In this document: piece after piece, positions 17,129 to 28,301 of the stretch
How positions within the stretch are numbered: position 1 is the stretch's first letter
Layout of the letters: the number at the start of each line of letters is the position of its first letter
Assembly: GCA_913058475.1 (NCBI GenBank)
Contig: CAJXQA010000004.1
Span: forward strand, 1-56,011
DNA from: an uncultured Nitrosomonadales bacterium
Lineage (GTDB): Bacteria > Pseudomonadota > Gammaproteobacteria > Burkholderiales > Methylophilaceae
Direction: 5' to 3'
Length of the DNA stretch: 56,011 nucleotides
Notes under the pieces: model-generated
Seen by the model: only the letters and a program-made list of their open reading frames with translations
What the model was told of the DNA's origin: nothing
Databases searched by the model: none
Translations under genes and position numbers: made by a program

Positions 17129-17741
17129 ACTAGGGCAAGAAAAACCTTTGTTGTTTTCGTACCGAAGGTGTCCATATGCTATGAGAGCTCGGATGGTATT
17201 ATTATCATGTGGTATCGATTTTGATATATTTGAGATTTCCCTAAAAGATAAGCCAAAACAAATGATTGAAATTAGCCCTAAGGGAACGGTACCAGTTTTT
17301 GTATATAAGGATCTAGTTCTAGATGAAAGTATAGATATTATGAATTGGGCAACAGAACAAAAAAATAATACCTCTATAAAAATAAATCCTAATGATTCAG
17401 CAATAATTAAAACTCTGATAAAAAGTAATGATGGGGAATTCAAAAATAAATTAGATCTATATAAATACACAAGTAATAAGGAAGCATCTTTAAAAAAAAG
17501 ATACAGAAAAGAGTGTGAAGTTTATATTAGAAATATTAATGAAAGACTAGAGACGCATAAATATTTGTTATCTAATAAGTTTGGTTATTTAGATATGGCT
17601 ATTTTTCCATTTATAAGACAGTTTTTTAACGTAGATCTGAAGTGGTTTGAGGAAGCTTCTTATAATAATCTAAAAAATTGGGTAGAAAGAATAAGCATCT
17701 CTGATTTATTTATTCAGGTAATGAAGAAACCAGAAATCTAA
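17091..17741 (+). CDS. Glutathione S-transferase-family protein
   Basis: A 216-residue protein with an N-terminal thioredoxin-like GST domain (LLFSYRRCPYAMRARMVL, with CPYA in the active-site position, then ISPKGTVPVFVYKD and DESIDIMNW) and a helical C-terminal domain. The residue pattern is close to glutaredoxin-2-like and bacterial GSTs with a CPxA motif. The substrate is unknown. The listed ATG lies inside pyrD; an ATG at 17103 (MNYVRQ) is equally possible. The stop shares the bases CTAA with the convergent clpA stop. Confidence 0.82.
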   Translation: MDLSMNYVRQLDKLGQEKPLLFSYRRCPYAMRARMVLLSCGIDFDIFEISLKDKPKQMIEISPKGTVPVFVYKDLVLDESIDIMNWATEQKNNTSIKINPNDSAIIKTLIKSNDGEFKNKLDLYKYTSNKEASLKKRYRKECEVYIRNINERLETHKYLLSNKFGYLDMAIFPFIRQFFNVDLKWFEEASYNNLKNWVERISISDLFIQVMKKPEI

Positions 17742-19993
17742 ACGGAAGTTTTTTCATCTTCTTTGATATTAAGAACAATTTCTTGCTTATCATCGATATC
17801 AATTTCAACTTCACCACCATTAACTAATTTACCAAATAGAAGTTCATCAGCAAGTGCCTTTCTAATGGTATCTTGAATGAGCCTCGCCATAGGTCTTGCA
17901 CCCATTTGTTCATCGAAACCTGATTTTGCAAGATAATCTTTTAAATCTTGTGTAAATGAGGCATCTACTTTTTTATCATGTAATTGAGTCTCTAATTGGA
18001 TTAAAAACTTATCTACAACTTTCAAAATTATTTCATTGTCTAGTGAAGTAAATGAGACTGTTGCATCTAGTCTATTTCTAAACTCTGGAGAAAAGACTTT
18101 TTTAATTTCGCCATTTTCATCTCCACTTTTTTTAGTTTGTGTAAAGCCAAAATTTGATTTTGATAAAGCTTCTGCACCAGCATTGGTAGTCATAATAATA
18201 GTAACATTTCGGAAGTCAGTTTTTCGACCATTGCTATCAGTTAATGTACCGTTATCCATAACCTGAAGAAGAATATTAAAAATATCAGGATTTGCTTTCT
18301 CAATTTCATCAAGCAATAAAACAGAGTAAGGGTTTTTATTAACTTGTTCTGTTAGGATGCCGCCTTGATCGTAACCAACATATCCTGGAGGCGCTCCTAT
18401 TAGTTTAGAAACAGAATGACGCTCCATATATTCACTCATATCAATCCGAATTAGTTCTATACCTAGTGTGTACGCAAGCTGTCTTGCAACCTCAGTCTTA
18501 CCAACTCCGGTTGGGCCACTAAATAGAAAGCTTCCAATCGGTCTATCTATTGGACCAATACCACTTCGTGACATTTTTATTGCATTCGATAGCGTTTCAA
18601 TAGCTTTATCTTGGCCAAATATCACTGCTTTCAAATCTCTCTCAAGATTTTTGAGTGAGCTTCGATCATCTTTATTTATATTTTTAGCTGGTATTCGTGC
18701 AATTTTGGCGATTACATCTTCGATTTCTTTTGAGCCAATATTCTTCTTTTGTTTTGATTTAGGTAAAATTCTTTGCGCCGCACCTGCTTCATCAATAATA
18801 TCAATTGCTTTATCAGGCAAACGCCTATCATTTAAGAATTTTGCAGATAACTCAGCTGCACTAATGAGTGCATTATTAGTAAACTTAACATTATGATGGC
18901 TCTCAAAATGAGTTTTCAATCCCTTAAGAATTTCAATAGTATTTTTTACTGTTGGCTCTTCAACATCTATTTTTTGGAATCGCCTTGTCAAGGCATGGTC
19001 TTTTTCAAATACGGATCTAAATTCTTGATACGTCGTTGCCCCTATACATTTAATATTGCCTCTTGCTAAAGCAGGTTTTAAAATATTTGATGCATCAAGC
19101 GTTCCTCCACTTGCAGATCCTGCACCAATAATAGTGTGAATTTCATCAATAAATAAAATAGAATCTTTTTGTTCCCCAAGCTGTTTAATAACAGTTTTAA
19201 GTCTTTGTTCAAAATCTCCTCGATATTTTGTACCAGCAATCAATGCACCAAGATCAAGAGAATATATAGTCATATTTTCTAAAACTGAAGGAATATCCTT
19301 ATCTACAATTTTCTTGGCCAATCCTTCAGCAATTGCAGTTTTTCCTACACCGGCTTCACCAACAAGAAGAGGATTATTTTTTCTTCGTCTACAAAGAATT
19401 TGAACAACTCTTTCGACCTCCGGTTCTCTTCCAATTAGCGGATCAATTTTACCCTCACTAACAAGTTTGTTTAAATTCACTGCATAAGTTTCAAGACCTT
19501 TATTCGTTTTGGTATCAGGTCCAGTTGTTTCTTGTGTCTGTTCTTTTTGACTATTTTCTGTAGTCTTGGCTATACCATGAGCAATAAAATTAACGACATC
19601 TAATCTGGTAATCCCTTGTTGATGCAAAAAGTAAACTGCATGTGAGTCCTTCTCACCAAAAATAGCAACTAATACGTTTGCACCAGTTACCTCTTTTTTC
19701 CCTGATGATTGAACATGCAACATTGCTCTTTGTATCACTCTTTGGAAGCCTAAAGTTGGTTGGGTATCTACGTCATCCTTACCACTAACTTTTGGAGTAT
19801 GTTCTTCAATATGTCCTGCAATATCTTCTCTGAGCTTGTCAAGATTGGCACCACAAGAGTTAAGAACCTCAGAGGCGGATGGATTATCTAGCATAGCGAG
19901 TAACAAATGTTCGACAGTAATTAACTCATGACGTTTTTGTCGAGCGTCCATAAATGCCATATGTAAACTTACTTCTAATTCTTGTGCAATCAT
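17738..19993 (-). CDS. clpA: ATP-dependent Clp protease ATP-binding subunit ClpA
   Basis: Hexameric unfoldase that feeds substrates to ClpP, including N-degron substrates delivered by ClpS. It has 751 residues. The N domain (residues 1-145, MIAQELEVSLHMAF) is followed by D1 with Walker A GEAGVGKTAIAEG (about 208-220) and D2 with GPTGVGKTEVARQL (about 490-503), then MTTNAGAEALSKSNFGF and the D2-small domain. The region between D1 and D2 lacks the long coiled coil of ClpB, and the clpS neighbour 7 bp upstream confirms ClpA rather than ClpB or ClpC. Confidence 0.97.
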   Translation of the reverse strand: MIAQELEVSLHMAFMDARQKRHELITVEHLLLAMLDNPSASEVLNSCGANLDKLREDIAGHIEEHTPKVSGKDDVDTQPTLGFQRVIQRAMLHVQSSGKKEVTGANVLVAIFGEKDSHAVYFLHQQGITRLDVVNFIAHGIAKTTENSQKEQTQETTGPDTKTNKGLETYAVNLNKLVSEGKIDPLIGREPEVERVVQILCRRRKNNPLLVGEAGVGKTAIAEGLAKKIVDKDIPSVLENMTIYSLDLGALIAGTKYRGDFEQRLKTVIKQLGEQKDSILFIDEIHTIIGAGSASGGTLDASNILKPALARGNIKCIGATTYQEFRSVFEKDHALTRRFQKIDVEEPTVKNTIEILKGLKTHFESHHNVKFTNNALISAAELSAKFLNDRRLPDKAIDIIDEAGAAQRILPKSKQKKNIGSKEIEDVIAKIARIPAKNINKDDRSSLKNLERDLKAVIFGQDKAIETLSNAIKMSRSGIGPIDRPIGSFLFSGPTGVGKTEVARQLAYTLGIELIRIDMSEYMERHSVSKLIGAPPGYVGYDQGGILTEQVNKNPYSVLLLDEIEKANPDIFNILLQVMDNGTLTDSNGRKTDFRNVTIIMTTNAGAEALSKSNFGFTQTKKSGDENGEIKKVFSPEFRNRLDATVSFTSLDNEIILKVVDKFLIQLETQLHDKKVDASFTQDLKDYLAKSGFDEQMGARPMARLIQDTIRKALADELLFGKLVNGGEVEIDIDDKQEIVLNIKEDEKTSV

Positions 19994-20000
19994 AATTTAA

Positions 20001-20315
20001 CTATATCTCTTCTATAATACATTGCAAGGGGTGCTGAGACTCTTTTGATAAATTTAATACTTGATTCATTTTAGTCTCTGCAATTTCTAATGGAAACATA
20101 CCACAAATACCAATGCCCTCAGTGTGTATTTGAAGCATTATTTTTGTTGCTTCGTCACTAGACTTTTTAAATACTTTTTGAATAACATCTACCACAAATT
20201 CCATTGGGGTGTAATCATCATTTAATAATATGACTTTATAAGTCTTAGGAAGTTTCGGCTTAACTTGAGATTCTCTTATTATTGTATCTTCAAGCTGATC
20301 TGGTTTAATATTCAT
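20001..20315 (-). CDS. clpS: ClpS adaptor for N-degron degradation
   Basis: A 104-residue adaptor that binds proteins with destabilising N-terminal residues and hands them to ClpA. The core YKVILLNDDYTPMEFVVDVIQKVF (about residues 26-49) carries the hydrophobic N-end pocket (DD..M.FVV). HTEGIGICGMFPLEIAETK is also conserved. The flexible N-terminal tail is present. It is directly upstream of clpA on the same strand and probably forms one transcript with it. Confidence 0.96.
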   Translation of the reverse strand: MNIKPDQLEDTIIRESQVKPKLPKTYKVILLNDDYTPMEFVVDVIQKVFKKSSDEATKIMLQIHTEGIGICGMFPLEIAETKMNQVLNLSKESQHPLQCIIEEI

Positions 20316-20331
20316 ACAATTATTTTAATAG

Positions 20332-21585
20332 CTACTTATAAATTTTGATTTTTTTAATAGTTTGCTCATGCATATTAATAATTTCAAATTTTGTTTCATG
20401 CATTTTAAAGCTTGTGTTGGTTTCCGGGATGTTTTCTAGAAATTCAATTATAAGGCCACTTATTGTAATAAGACCACTAGAGGGTAGCTTAAGGTTCAAT
20501 TTTTTATTAAGATCTCTAATAGAGATTGCACCATCAACAATCCAACCATCACCTTCCGTTATAATTTTTGAGAGTTTGGAGGGTATATCTGTATTAAATT
20601 CTCCAATAATTTCCTCAAGCAAATCTTCTAAAGAGACTAATCCTAAGAAGTCTCCATGCTCATTCACAATAAACCCTTTTTTTTCTTGGTTATCTTGAAA
20701 ATATTGAATTTGTTTATAGATGGTAGTCCCAGATGGAATATAATAAGGAGGCTCTATTAACTCACCTAAAGATTTATGCGTTATTCCTCCCCTTTGTTCT
20801 TTAACTACTAGTTTTAATAATTTTTTTGAGTCAATTACTCCGATAATTTCATCATTATCTTTGACCACCATCTGACGATAATTAGAATTAATAACTTTTT
20901 CAAGAATTTCATCTATAGATTGTTTCAGACAAACAGATTCTACGTTTGTATGGGGCATCATCACCTCATCTATGGTCACTTTATTTAAATCAATTAAGTT
21001 TAGGAAGATAGATTTATTTTTTTGGGGAATAAATGTACCAGATTCACTAATGATACTTTTTAACTCATCCATATTAATCAAGTCTTTTTGATTAAAGTTT
21101 GTTTTGATGTTTACGAGCTTCAAAAATCCAAGAACAAAAAAATTTAAAAATAAAACAATAGGATAAAATATTTTTAATAGAGGGTAGAGTATAAAGCTAC
21201 AATAAGGCGCTAACTTCTCGGGATGGGCTGCTCCAATTACCTTTGGAGAAATTTCACTAAAAATGACAATCATAAATGTAGTAATGATTGTTCCAATTAA
21301 GATTATGCTTTCTTGAGTACCAAAGAACTCAACAACAATTAGTGTTACAAGGGCTGCCGCCGCTGCATTTGCAAAGTTATTACAGAGTAAAATTACACTA
21401 AGTAATTTATCCGTTTCGTTAAGAAGTTTTACGGCAAGCTTTGCCCCAACATTGCCTTGTTTACTGAGATGTTTAAGTCGATATCTATTTACAGACATTA
21501 AGCTAGTTTCAGAAATAGCAAAGAATGCAGATAGCACCAAAAGAATAGCCAAAAGACCGAGTTGAAAATTTAAATTAAAATCCAT
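20332..21585 (-). CDS. CNNM/CorC-family transporter-like protein (DUF21 plus CBS pair)
   Basis: A 417-residue membrane protein. An N-terminal DUF21/CNNM transmembrane domain of about three to four helices (AISETSLMSVNRYRLKHLS, with GEISPKVIG-like SEISPKVIGAAHPE) is followed by two CBS motifs (about residues 205-325, IDEVMMPHTNVESV; FIVNEHGDFLGLVSLEDLLEEIIGE) and a C-terminal CorC_HlyC domain (GDGWIVDGAISIRDLNKKL). Relatives are implicated in Mg2+ or Co2+ efflux and homeostasis (YfjD/CorB, MpfA); the ion is not predictable here. It lies between clpS and secF on the minus strand with short gaps. Confidence 0.88.
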   Translation of the reverse strand: MDFNLNFQLGLLAILLVLSAFFAISETSLMSVNRYRLKHLSKQGNVGAKLAVKLLNETDKLLSVILLCNNFANAAAAALVTLIVVEFFGTQESIILIGTIITTFMIVIFSEISPKVIGAAHPEKLAPYCSFILYPLLKIFYPIVLFLNFFVLGFLKLVNIKTNFNQKDLINMDELKSIISESGTFIPQKNKSIFLNLIDLNKVTIDEVMMPHTNVESVCLKQSIDEILEKVINSNYRQMVVKDNDEIIGVIDSKKLLKLVVKEQRGGITHKSLGELIEPPYYIPSGTTIYKQIQYFQDNQEKKGFIVNEHGDFLGLVSLEDLLEEIIGEFNTDIPSKLSKIITEGDGWIVDGAISIRDLNKKLNLKLPSSGLITISGLIIEFLENIPETNTSFKMHETKFEIINMHEQTIKKIKIYK

Positions 21586-21597
21586 TCTAAAGTATGT

Positions 21598-22518
21598 TTA
21601 TTTTTCTGCTTTGACATCTACAACAGCAAGATTAGATTGATTTGTTCCTAGCCAAATTGCCAGAGGGCATCCCACCATAATTGAAGAATAGATACCAAAT
21701 AAAATTCCTATTGTTAAAGCAATTGAAAAATTATGTAAAATTTCTCCTCCAAAAATTAACATACATATAACAACAGTTTGGGTAGATAGATGTGTCATTA
21801 TGGTCCGTGACATTGTGCGTGTAATTGCATTATTAACAACTTCAGTAACTGAAGACTTGCGCATGACGCGAAAATTCTCCCTGACTCGATCAAACACAAC
21901 AACAGACTCATTCACCGAGTACCCTAAAACTGCCAGTACAGCTGCAAGAACAGTTAGGTTGAATTCCCATTGAAAAAATGCAAAAAAACCTAGTATTATT
22001 ACAACATCATGCATGTTGGCGACGATTGCAGCAACAGCAAATCTCCACTCAAAACGAAGCCACAGATAGAGCATAATTCCTATAGCAACAAATAGTATCG
22101 CCAAGGCACCATCCTCATAGAGTTCATCACCTACTTGAGAACCGACCGACTCGACCCTCTCAATTTTTAATGCTGGGTCAGATTGTTTCAATGTTAAAGC
22201 AATTTTTTCTGAAAGGTCTGCAAGTGATAAATTTTCTACCACTGGAAGTCTAATTAAAACATCACTATTTGTTCCGAAGTTTTGAACTTGTGCCTCTGGT
22301 AAATCAATTTGCTTGAGTGTGGAGCGAATTTCTTCGAGGTTTGCTGCTTGAGGATAGCTCACCTCCATTAAAGTACCTCCAGTAAAATCGACACCTAAAT
22401 TTAATCCGCGAAATACTAGAAATAAAATTGAAGCAATAAATATTGAGGTAGAAATAATTGCGGAGATTTTTCTAAACTTCATAAAAGGAATATCTGTTTT
22501 TACTCTAAAAATTTCCAT
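21598..22518 (-). CDS. secF: Protein translocase subunit SecF
   Basis: Inner-membrane partner of SecD that uses the proton gradient to help release exported proteins. It has 306 residues and six membrane helices. The N-terminus has NLGVDFTGGTLMEVSYP (the GVDFTGG motif), and the membrane core has VLGYSVNESVVVFDRVRENFR and the conserved ITRTMSRTIMTHLSTQ. It sits 3 bp downstream of secD in the canonical yajC-secD-secF order. Confidence 0.97.
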   Translation of the reverse strand: MEIFRVKTDIPFMKFRKISAIISTSIFIASILFLVFRGLNLGVDFTGGTLMEVSYPQAANLEEIRSTLKQIDLPEAQVQNFGTNSDVLIRLPVVENLSLADLSEKIALTLKQSDPALKIERVESVGSQVGDELYEDGALAILFVAIGIMLYLWLRFEWRFAVAAIVANMHDVVIILGFFAFFQWEFNLTVLAAVLAVLGYSVNESVVVFDRVRENFRVMRKSSVTEVVNNAITRTMSRTIMTHLSTQTVVICMLIFGGEILHNFSIALTIGILFGIYSSIMVGCPLAIWLGTNQSNLAVVDVKAEK

Positions 22519-22521
22519 AAT

Positions 22522-24420
22522 TTAATTATTTTCGACTTTAAAAATCTCTCCGATAGAGATTTTTTTAATTGTTCTTTTGTTGCCATAAATATAATTTACG
22601 ATTCCTCTGGAGACAAAGATAGCACTAAATACAGAGGTTAAAATACCAAGTACAAGAACTACAGCAAACCCTTTAATTGGCCCAGAACCAAACATAAATA
22701 AAGCAAGACCCGCAATCATAGTTGTAATATTTGAATCAAGTATTGTCCCCCATGCTTTCTCGTAGCCCTGACTTATACTTTTTTGAGGAGGCATACCATT
22801 TCTAATTTCATCCCTAATACGCTCGTTAATTAGTACGTTAGCATCAATGGCCATACCAATTGTGATAGCAATCGCAGCAAGCCCGGGTAGTGTTAATGTT
22901 GCTTGTAGTGCAGATAATAATGCTGTTAAAAACAATAAATTTACAGATAAACCAATGACTGAAACAACCCCAAAAAACATGTAGTAGGAAACCATTAAAA
23001 CAACGATAGCTGCAAAGCCCCACATCGTTGAGTTAACACCGCGAGCAATATTTTCTTTTCCCATACTTGGTCCGACCGTTCTTTCTTCCACTATCTCCAT
23101 TGGGACAGAAAGTGAACCTGCCCGTAAAAGCAATGAAATATCAGTAGATTCTTGAGCATTTTCCATACCAGTAATCATTACATTACCTCCACCAATCTCA
23201 CTCTTAATTTTTGGTGCTGTAATTACTTCAGTATAATTTTTTTCAATAAGTAACAAAGCAATTCTTTTACCTATATTTTTTCGGGTAACTTCTTTAAAAA
23301 TATTAGTACCTATGGAATCTAAATCAAGGTATACAACAGATTGTCCTGTCATTTGATCCACTCCAGGTGATGCATCCTCTAACCTTTCCCCCGTTAAAAT
23401 TACTTCTTTTTTTACTAAGAGAGGATTCCCAGAACGATCATAATAGAGTTCAGTGCCGGGTGGTAGTTGTCCATTCTCCGCCTTCTCTATGGTGGCTGGA
23501 TCTGATCTGTCTTCATCGACCATTCTCATCTCTAAAATTGCGGTCCTACCAATAATTTCCTTAGCTTTTGCGGTATCTTGAACACCCGGAAGTTGAACAA
23601 CAATTCGATCTTTACCTTGTTGTTGGATAATTGGTTCAGCAACACCCAACTCATTGACTCTATTATGAAGGGTTTCAAGGTTTTGCTTAAGGGCAAAATT
23701 GACATTCTCTTCATCGGTATATTGATTATTTTTAATTTTTAAGATGAATTCATTATTATTTTTAATTTCTGAAAAATTAAATGCTTCTGTCTCTTTCGCA
23801 GGAGCGTTGCCTCCAAAAATTGAACGACCCGAACCTTGAGCTCTTATAATATTTTTTGCTTCATTAAGCGCATCTTCAGATTTAAACTTTAATTGGACAT
23901 AATTATTAACGACTTTTGAATCATAGTATTTAATATTTTCTTTTTGTAATTCTTTTCTAACATTTGCTAAAAAACCGTCATTCTTTTTTTCTGACAGTTT
24001 TGACAAATCAAGCTGCATTAGAAAATGAACCCCGCCTCTGAGATCGAGGCCTAAATACATTGGTAAAGCACCAAGATTGGATAACCAATCAGGGGAGTTT
24101 GATATAAGATTTAGCGCTACAACAAACTTACTACCTAAACTTTTTTCAATAACTTGCTTTGCATTTAATTGATCAGTTGCCTCTTTAAACTTAATTTTTA
24201 TATCAGTATCTTCAAAAGTAATTCCAGTATTTTGGATATTTGCTTTTTCAAGAGATGCTTCAACTAATTTAAGTGTAGATCGATCAACTGTCTCACCTGC
24301 TTTCACTGGCATAACTTGGACAGCAAAAGATTCTCCATAAAAATTTGGTGTGACATACAACAAACTTAACCCTATAGTTAAAAGGATTAATATATATTTC
24401 CAACTAGAATAATGATTCAT
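22522..24420 (-). CDS. secD: Protein translocase subunit SecD
   Basis: Inner-membrane protein with a large periplasmic P1 domain, 632 residues. A signal-anchor helix (residues 8-24) is followed by LGLDLRGGVHFLMQLDL (the GLDLRGG motif, about 122-138), then RVNELGVAEPIIQQQGKDR and VVYLDLDS in the periplasmic head. The membrane part has ITIGMAIDANVLINERIRDEI with the proton-path aspartate, and SNITTMIAGLALFMFGSGPIKGFA. Length and motifs are normal. Confidence 0.97.
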   Translation of the reverse strand: MNHYSSWKYILILLTIGLSLLYVTPNFYGESFAVQVMPVKAGETVDRSTLKLVEASLEKANIQNTGITFEDTDIKIKFKEATDQLNAKQVIEKSLGSKFVVALNLISNSPDWLSNLGALPMYLGLDLRGGVHFLMQLDLSKLSEKKNDGFLANVRKELQKENIKYYDSKVVNNYVQLKFKSEDALNEAKNIIRAQGSGRSIFGGNAPAKETEAFNFSEIKNNNEFILKIKNNQYTDEENVNFALKQNLETLHNRVNELGVAEPIIQQQGKDRIVVQLPGVQDTAKAKEIIGRTAILEMRMVDEDRSDPATIEKAENGQLPPGTELYYDRSGNPLLVKKEVILTGERLEDASPGVDQMTGQSVVYLDLDSIGTNIFKEVTRKNIGKRIALLLIEKNYTEVITAPKIKSEIGGGNVMITGMENAQESTDISLLLRAGSLSVPMEIVEERTVGPSMGKENIARGVNSTMWGFAAIVVLMVSYYMFFGVVSVIGLSVNLLFLTALLSALQATLTLPGLAAIAITIGMAIDANVLINERIRDEIRNGMPPQKSISQGYEKAWGTILDSNITTMIAGLALFMFGSGPIKGFAVVLVLGILTSVFSAIFVSRGIVNYIYGNKRTIKKISIGEIFKVENN

Positions 24421-24439
24421 TTAAATAAACTTAAACAAT

Positions 24440-24721
24440 TTATATTGATTTAATTGTTCCCTTAGGGAGGACGGCTTGAACTGTTTGTTTTTGAATTTTA
24501 ATTTGTGAATTGGCATTCACTTCTAAAATTGCAAATTGATCATTTAATTTAGTTATTTTTCCTAAGATGCCACCACTTGTTGAGACTTCGTCTCCAACTT
24601 TTAATGCAGCCAACATCGCTTTGACTTTTTTTGCTTGAGCCATTTGAGGTCTAATTAGCATAAAGTAAAACAAAACAAAAATAATAATGAATGGTAAAAA
24701 TCCTGACAGTGCTTCGTTCAC
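24440..24721 (-). CDS. yajC: YajC, Sec translocase accessory subunit
   Basis: A 93-residue protein with one N-terminal membrane helix (about residues 8-25, FLPFIIIFVLFYFMLIRPQ), then a small cytoplasmic domain with KVGDEVSTSGGILGKITKL, the YajC signature. The start is GTG at 24721, preceded by AAGGAAAT in the tgt-yajC gap, a fair ribosome-binding site. It lies between tgt and secD as in most proteobacteria. Confidence 0.94.
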   Translation of the reverse strand: MNEALSGFLPFIIIFVLFYFMLIRPQMAQAKKVKAMLAALKVGDEVSTSGGILGKITKLNDQFAILEVNANSQIKIQKQTVQAVLPKGTIKSI

Positions 24722-24767
24722 GTTGTAATTTCCTTAAAAAAACATGATTTTATCATAAGAAAGGGCT

Positions 24768-25886
<1,119 letters not shown>

Positions 25887-25942
25887 CTAAAAATAGAATC
25901 TAATATTATAAAATATTAATAGGCCTTAAACGATGATTAATC

Positions 25943-25965
25943 CTTGATTGTAGGATAAAATCAAG
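25943..25965 (+). promoter_or_regulatory. Inverted repeat overlapping the pssA ribosome-binding region
   Basis: CTTGATT (25943-25949) and AATCAAG (25959-25965) form a 7-bp stem with a 9-nt loop that contains AGGA. The stem ends 6 nt before the pssA ATG, so if it folds in the mRNA it would limit ribosome access. The structure is short and AU-rich, so the role is speculative. Confidence 0.25.
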
Positions 25966-25971
25966 AAATAA

Positions 25972-26745
25972 ATGAAAATAACAATAAAAAATAATAAAAA
26001 AGATATTTTGGGGAAAAAAGGCTTTTATCTCCTTCCAAATATTTTTACCACAGCATCTTTGTTCGCAGGGTTTTATGCCATAGTGCAGGCAATGAATGGA
26101 GCATTTGATCATTCGGCCATTGCAATTTTTATTGCGCTTATTTTGGACGGGCTTGATGGAAGAGTTGCAAGGTTGACCAATACTGAAAGTGATTTTGGTG
26201 CTGAATACGATAGTCTGTCAGATATGGTGTCTTTTGGGGCTGCGCCAGCATTGGTGATATATGTATGGGCATTGAATCCTTTAGGAAAGTTTGGTTGGAT
26301 TATCGCCTTTATATATTGTGCCTGTGCAGCATTCAGGTTAGCTCGCTTTAATGTAAAGTTAGATATTGAAAATAAGAAATATTTTTCTGGCTTACCATCT
26401 CCAGCAGCAGCGACATTGCTTGCTAGTTTCATTTGGTTATCCTTTGATAATGGGATTAATGGGGATGATATCTTTTTAGGTTTTTTCCAGATGCAATGGT
26501 TTGCTGCCGTTTTAACTTTTTTTTCTGCATTAGCTATGGCGTCTGATTTAAAATATTACAGCGGTAAAAATCTAAATTTTAGAAAAAGTCAGCCATTTAT
26601 TGCCATTTTGATTATTGTGATCATTTTTGGTGTGATATCGCATAATCCAGCTGAAATAGTTTTTTTAATTGCTCTTTTATATGCGTTATCTGGACCTTAT
26701 AGCTATTTGCAGTCTAAGAAACTTTCAAATTATATTAACTTTTAA
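25972..26745 (+). CDS. pssA: CDP-diacylglycerol-serine O-phosphatidyltransferase
   Basis: Inner-membrane enzyme that makes phosphatidylserine, the precursor of phosphatidylethanolamine. It has 257 residues and about seven to eight membrane helices. The CDP-alcohol phosphotransferase motif is intact: [10 protein letters not shown]...[15 protein letters not shown] (about residues 60-92), matching DGxxAR-x8-G-x3-D-x3-D. Length and motif fit the integral-membrane type II PssA, not the E. coli peripheral type. leuA follows 8 bp downstream, a pairing common in betaproteobacteria. Confidence 0.95.
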   Translation: MKITIKNNKKDILGKKGFYLLPNIFTTASLFAGFYAIVQAMNGAFDHSAIAIFIALILDGLDGRVARLTNTESDFGAEYDSLSDMVSFGAAPALVIYVWALNPLGKFGWIIAFIYCACAAFRLARFNVKLDIENKKYFSGLPSPAAATLLASFIWLSFDNGINGDDIFLGFFQMQWFAAVLTFFSALAMASDLKYYSGKNLNFRKSQPFIAILIIVIIFGVISHNPAEIVFLIALLYALSGPYSYLQSKKLSNYINF

Positions 26746-26753
26746 ATAAAAAT

Positions 26754-28286
26754 ATGAATGAATTAATCATTTTTGATACAACGCTTCGTGACGGTGAACA
26801 AAGCCCTGGAGCCTCGATGACTCAGGAAGAAAAGTTGAGGATTGCAAAGCAGTTAGAAAAATTAGGTGTGAATGTCATAGAAGCTGGATTTGCAGCAGCC
26901 AGTCCTGGAGATTTCAGTTCTATTAATGCTATCTCAAAAATTATTGATAAATCAACTGTTTGTTCATTAGCAAGAGCGCTTGAAAGTGACATAAAAAAAG
27001 CAGGACAAGCTATTCAGCCAGCTAAGCATAAAAGAATCCATACTTTTATAGCAACAAGTAAGATTCATATGGAAAATAAATTAAGAATGAGCCCTGATCA
27101 AGTTTTAAAGAGGGGTGTTGAAGCTGTAAAATTGGCGTTAGAATATACAGATGACGTTGAATTTTCAGCTGAAGATGCGGTGAGATCAGATGTGAATTTT
27201 TTGATTGAAATTTTCGATGCTGTTATTAAGGCAGGCGCTAAAACAATCAATGTGCCAGACACAGTAGGGTATTCAATACCTAAGAGCTGGGGGAATCTTA
27301 TGAATGAATTAATTTCAAAAGTACCAAATTCACACAGTGTCATATGGTCGACTCATTGTCATAATGATTTAGGGATGGCGGTCGCAAATTCATTAGCTGC
27401 CGTACAAAATGGTGCAAGACAAGTGGAATGTACCATTAATGGACTGGGAGAGAGAGCGGGAAATGCGAGTCTTGAGGAAATTGTAATGGCTGTTAAAACG
27501 AGAAAAGATATTTTTAATCTCGAAACTAAAATTAATACTGAACAGATTGTGACAACCTCTAAGTTAGTTTCAAGCATCACAGGATATCCTGTGCAACCTA
27601 ATAAGGCGATTGTGGGTGCGAATGCATTTGCCCATGAATCAGGTATACATCAAGATGGTGTTTTAAAACATCGAGAAACTTATGAAATTATGAGGGCACA
27701 AGATGTAGGTTGGGGGGCTAACAAGATTTCGTTAGGTAAGCTATCTGGGCGGAATGCATTTAAAAATAGATTGGTAGAGCTAGGTATTGAATTAGATTCT
27801 GATGAACTTTTAAATTCTACGTTTGACAGATTTAAGGCGCTCGCTGATAAAAAATCTGAAATTTATGATGAGGATATTCATTCACTAGTAACTGAAGAGT
27901 TTGTATCTGGTGCTGTTGATCGATTTAAACTTATTTCATTAAAATCTATTACTGACACACAAAAAAAACCTTTCGCAGAAATTGAAATTACGGTAGAAGG
28001 AGAGTTAAAAAATGCAAAGGCAGAAGGTGGTGGTCCAGTGGATGCAACCTTCAAAGCTATTGAATTAATTGCAAAATCTAATACAGAACTCTTATTGTAC
28101 TCGGTAAATAACATTACTTCAGGCACAGACTCAAAAGGGCAAGTTACTGTAAGACTTGCTAAAGGAGGAAGGGTGGTGAATGGTTTAGGTTCGGATACTG
28201 ATATTGTCATTGCCTCATCGATGGCCTATCTCAATGCACTAAACAAACTTGCTTCCAAAGCAGAACGAGCTCACCCTCAAGTCTAA
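26754..28286 (+). CDS. leuA: 2-isopropylmalate synthase
   Basis: First enzyme of leucine synthesis: condenses acetyl-CoA with 2-oxoisovalerate. It has 510 residues, full length. The N-terminal TIM barrel begins [18 protein letters not shown] (HMG-CoA lyase-like signature). The metal site is [19 protein letters not shown], and [18 protein letters not shown] is also present. The C-terminal leucine-sensing domain (about residues 385-505) includes [16 protein letters not shown] and [16 protein letters not shown], so feedback control by leucine is likely retained. No leader peptide or attenuator precedes it; it rides on the pssA transcript. Confidence 0.97.
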   Translation: MNELIIFDTTLRDGEQSPGASMTQEEKLRIAKQLEKLGVNVIEAGFAAASPGDFSSINAISKIIDKSTVCSLARALESDIKKAGQAIQPAKHKRIHTFIATSKIHMENKLRMSPDQVLKRGVEAVKLALEYTDDVEFSAEDAVRSDVNFLIEIFDAVIKAGAKTINVPDTVGYSIPKSWGNLMNELISKVPNSHSVIWSTHCHNDLGMAVANSLAAVQNGARQVECTINGLGERAGNASLEEIVMAVKTRKDIFNLETKINTEQIVTTSKLVSSITGYPVQPNKAIVGANAFAHESGIHQDGVLKHRETYEIMRAQDVGWGANKISLGKLSGRNAFKNRLVELGIELDSDELLNSTFDRFKALADKKSEIYDEDIHSLVTEEFVSGAVDRFKLISLKSITDTQKKPFAEIEITVEGELKNAKAEGGGPVDATFKAIELIAKSNTELLLYSVNNITSGTDSKGQVTVRLAKGGRVVNGLGSDTDIVIASSMAYLNALNKLASKAERAHPQV

Positions 28287-28301
28287 GACGAAAAAACTTT
28301 T

